The notes under the pieces: generated by a model
Told to the model about the DNA's origin: nothing
Seen by the model: only the letters and a program-made list of their open reading frames with translations
The model's database searches: none
Position numbers and translations under genes: made by a program
Source of the DNA: Gentiana macrophylla
Lineage: Eukaryota > Streptophyta > Magnoliopsida > Gentianales > Gentianaceae
DNA: 64,000 nucleotides
Reading direction: 5' to 3'
Assembly (NCBI GenBank): GCA_026214975.1
Contig: CM047805.1
Span: 3,534,001-3,598,000, forward strand
Shown: piece by piece, positions 62,819 to 64,000 of the stretch
How the letters are laid out: every line of letters starts with the position of its first letter
How positions within the stretch are numbered: position 1 is the stretch's first letter

Positions 62819-64000
62819 ATGAATAATGTGCAGGGCGAAAAGGTAAATGTTTTCCATATCCTAATTTTTGAGATCCTCTTGTTATTGCCGGTGCGTTCGT
62901 TGCTCCGATTCAGATGCGTCTGTAAAGAGTGGTGTGAGTTGATTGACAGTCGTCTTTTCAAGGACACATATCTCACTTTCCGACGTGCCATGGCTGTGGA
63001 TGATCAAATAGTCGGCTTAAAGAGTTTGTTAATTGAGATTCCTAGTACTTACGAGTACATGGGTGCCGATGATTCGGTGGATGATGAATATGATGATGAA
63101 GTCGGTTTAAGGCTGGGTTTTCCGGACGATATTCTCCATACTATTTTTAAGTATTCTATGACATGTTGGTATGGTGATTACAAATCCCTCGCCCAATCTG
63201 CTTCAGCTCCATCATCATCTAATATTTTTCAGATACCAGGTAATTACCCTGATCCGATTAGGATTGTCAGTCATGTTAATGGCGTTGTTTGCTTAATTCA
63301 TGGAGATAATTGGTTCGATATAACATTAGTGAATCCTGCTCTTCAAGAAATCAGAAAACTCCCCAATCCCATGTTTGATCTTGGTGGATTAGATAAACTC
63401 TACACACTAAGAACCGGATTCGGATATGATGATGTTGGTGATGATTATAAAGTCGTTGTAATAGTAACCGTTCTTGAAGAAGAAGATTTATATAAACACA
63501 TAGGGATAGTTTACCATCTAAGCACAAACTCTTGGAAAATTTTGGGTGACATGTCTGAATTCGTGTCCCGGCCGTTTACACGTTTAATTTCTCATGAGTC
63601 AGTCTTCTCCCACGGATTCATCCATTGGTGCGTGGGATCGCTTATCGATGACTGCAAGCCTTGTTATTGGATACTTGCTTTCGACGTGACTAATGAGTTA
63701 TTTCGAGAGATACCGTTTCCCCGCAGCTGGAGATCATTCTCTGTTTACGACGATAATGGCATGTCACCCCATCTTTTTATGGTTGACAAATCCACCATTG
63801 CCTTGGTGAATTCTACAAGACAGAGATGGGTTGTACCGAAACTCGAAGTATGGGTGATGAACGACTACAGTGACAGTGATTCTTGGACTAAACAGAATTC
63901 AATAAACAATTTACCAGAATTTGGCGAAGCAATATCTTTCTGGAAAAAAGATAAACTTCTCATTTTATCAGATGGCTTGGGTTTGATTTGTTATGATCTA
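62819..64000 (+). CDS. F-box protein with F-box-associated (FBA) domain, cut by window end
   Basis: From the ATG at 62,819 the frame is open for 394 codons to the last base. Residues 13-55 form an F-box (LPVRSLLRFRCVCKEW at 23-38), which docks on SKP1 in SCF ubiquitin ligases. The rest resembles the plant FBA kelch-like substrate domain: IVSHVNGVVCLI, VNPALQEIRKLP, GFGYDDVGDDYKVVVI (about residues 198-213), STNSWKIL, SHGFIHWCVG and ILAFDVTNELFREIPFP. An acidic Asp-rich insert lies around residues 85-102. No stop or frameshift is seen, so it may be a working host gene. The stop lies beyond the window. The substrate is unknown. Confidence 0.9.
   Translation, partial: MNNVQGEKVNVFHILIFEILLLLPVRSLLRFRCVCKEWCELIDSRLFKDTYLTFRRAMAVDDQIVGLKSLLIEIPSTYEYMGADDSVDDEYDDEVGLRLGFPDDILHTIFKYSMTCWYGDYKSLAQSASAPSSSNIFQIPGNYPDPIRIVSHVNGVVCLIHGDNWFDITLVNPALQEIRKLPNPMFDLGGLDKLYTLRTGFGYDDVGDDYKVVVIVTVLEEEDLYKHIGIVYHLSTNSWKILGDMSEFVSRPFTRLISHESVFSHGFIHWCVGSLIDDCKPCYWILAFDVTNELFREIPFPRSWRSFSVYDDNGMSPHLFMVDKSTIALVNSTRQRWVVPKLEVWVMNDYSDSDSWTKQNSINNLPEFGEAISFWKKDKLLILSDGLGLICYDL

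Overview
The window is plant nuclear DNA, and almost all of it is transposable elements. The diagnosis rests on Ty3/gypsy polyproteins of the Athila and Tat lineages (both restricted to plants), an antisense ORF with GT-AG introns of the kind found in Tat elements, BED-finger hAT transposases, and a plant-style F-box/FBA gene at the right edge. I cannot name the species; an angiosperm is likely. Nearly every retrotransposon lies on the minus strand. Letters A-I below are my own labels.

Left block (1-15,992). A Tat element (G) runs leftward from its 5' LTR at 15,332-15,992. Its gag-protease-RT is readable down to 3,299, where the 5' LTR of an Athila-like element (F, ending at 3,298) interrupts RT. 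Another LTR (about 78-1,784) abuts F. G's gag is itself split by a 9-kb hAT transposon (H, 6,187-15,160, 7/8-bp TSD). H's broken transposase is split in turn by a second hAT element (I, 9,122-13,520, 7/8-bp TSD), which carries a nearly complete transposase with an intact D-D-E triad. So this is a hAT inside a hAT inside a Tat retrotransposon.

Middle spacer (15,993-19,075). No convincing gene. It holds degenerate GATA-type repeats, a tandem duplication, and a 300-bp hAT-type MITE with a perfect 8-bp TSD.

Main block (19,076-61,775). This is a four-level nest of LTR retrotransposons with target site duplications visible at every level: D (Tat, 19,081-61,770, TSD CATTT) contains C (Athila-like, 23,111-56,084, TSD CTGGC), which contains B (Athila, 29,356-48,299, TSD TGGAG), which contains A (Athila-derived, 34,669-43,043, TSD ATTAT). 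D has gag-PR-RT-RH-aRH-INT plus an antisense ORF and a tandem-repeat tract. B has gag-PR-RT-RH-INT. C lacks RT/RH/INT, and A lacks PR/RT and nearly all of RH. The 5' part of C is replaced by a fragment of a second D-family element (49,066-50,204) and a 5.4-kb non-coding LTR-like segment (E, 50,205-55,648).

Right edge (61,776-64,000). Unique-looking DNA with a long poly-T tract precedes an F-box gene that is open from 62,819 to the end of the window. It is the only probable host protein gene here.

The most interesting structure lies in the non-coding parts of the retrotransposons. Each Athila-type LTR family has its own cluster of GC-rich, mostly palindromic motifs just upstream of a TATA box. 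In A and B the same motif recurs in the leader after the primer binding site. A small hairpin with covarying stem bases also sits beside an internal polypurine-like tract in A, B and C.
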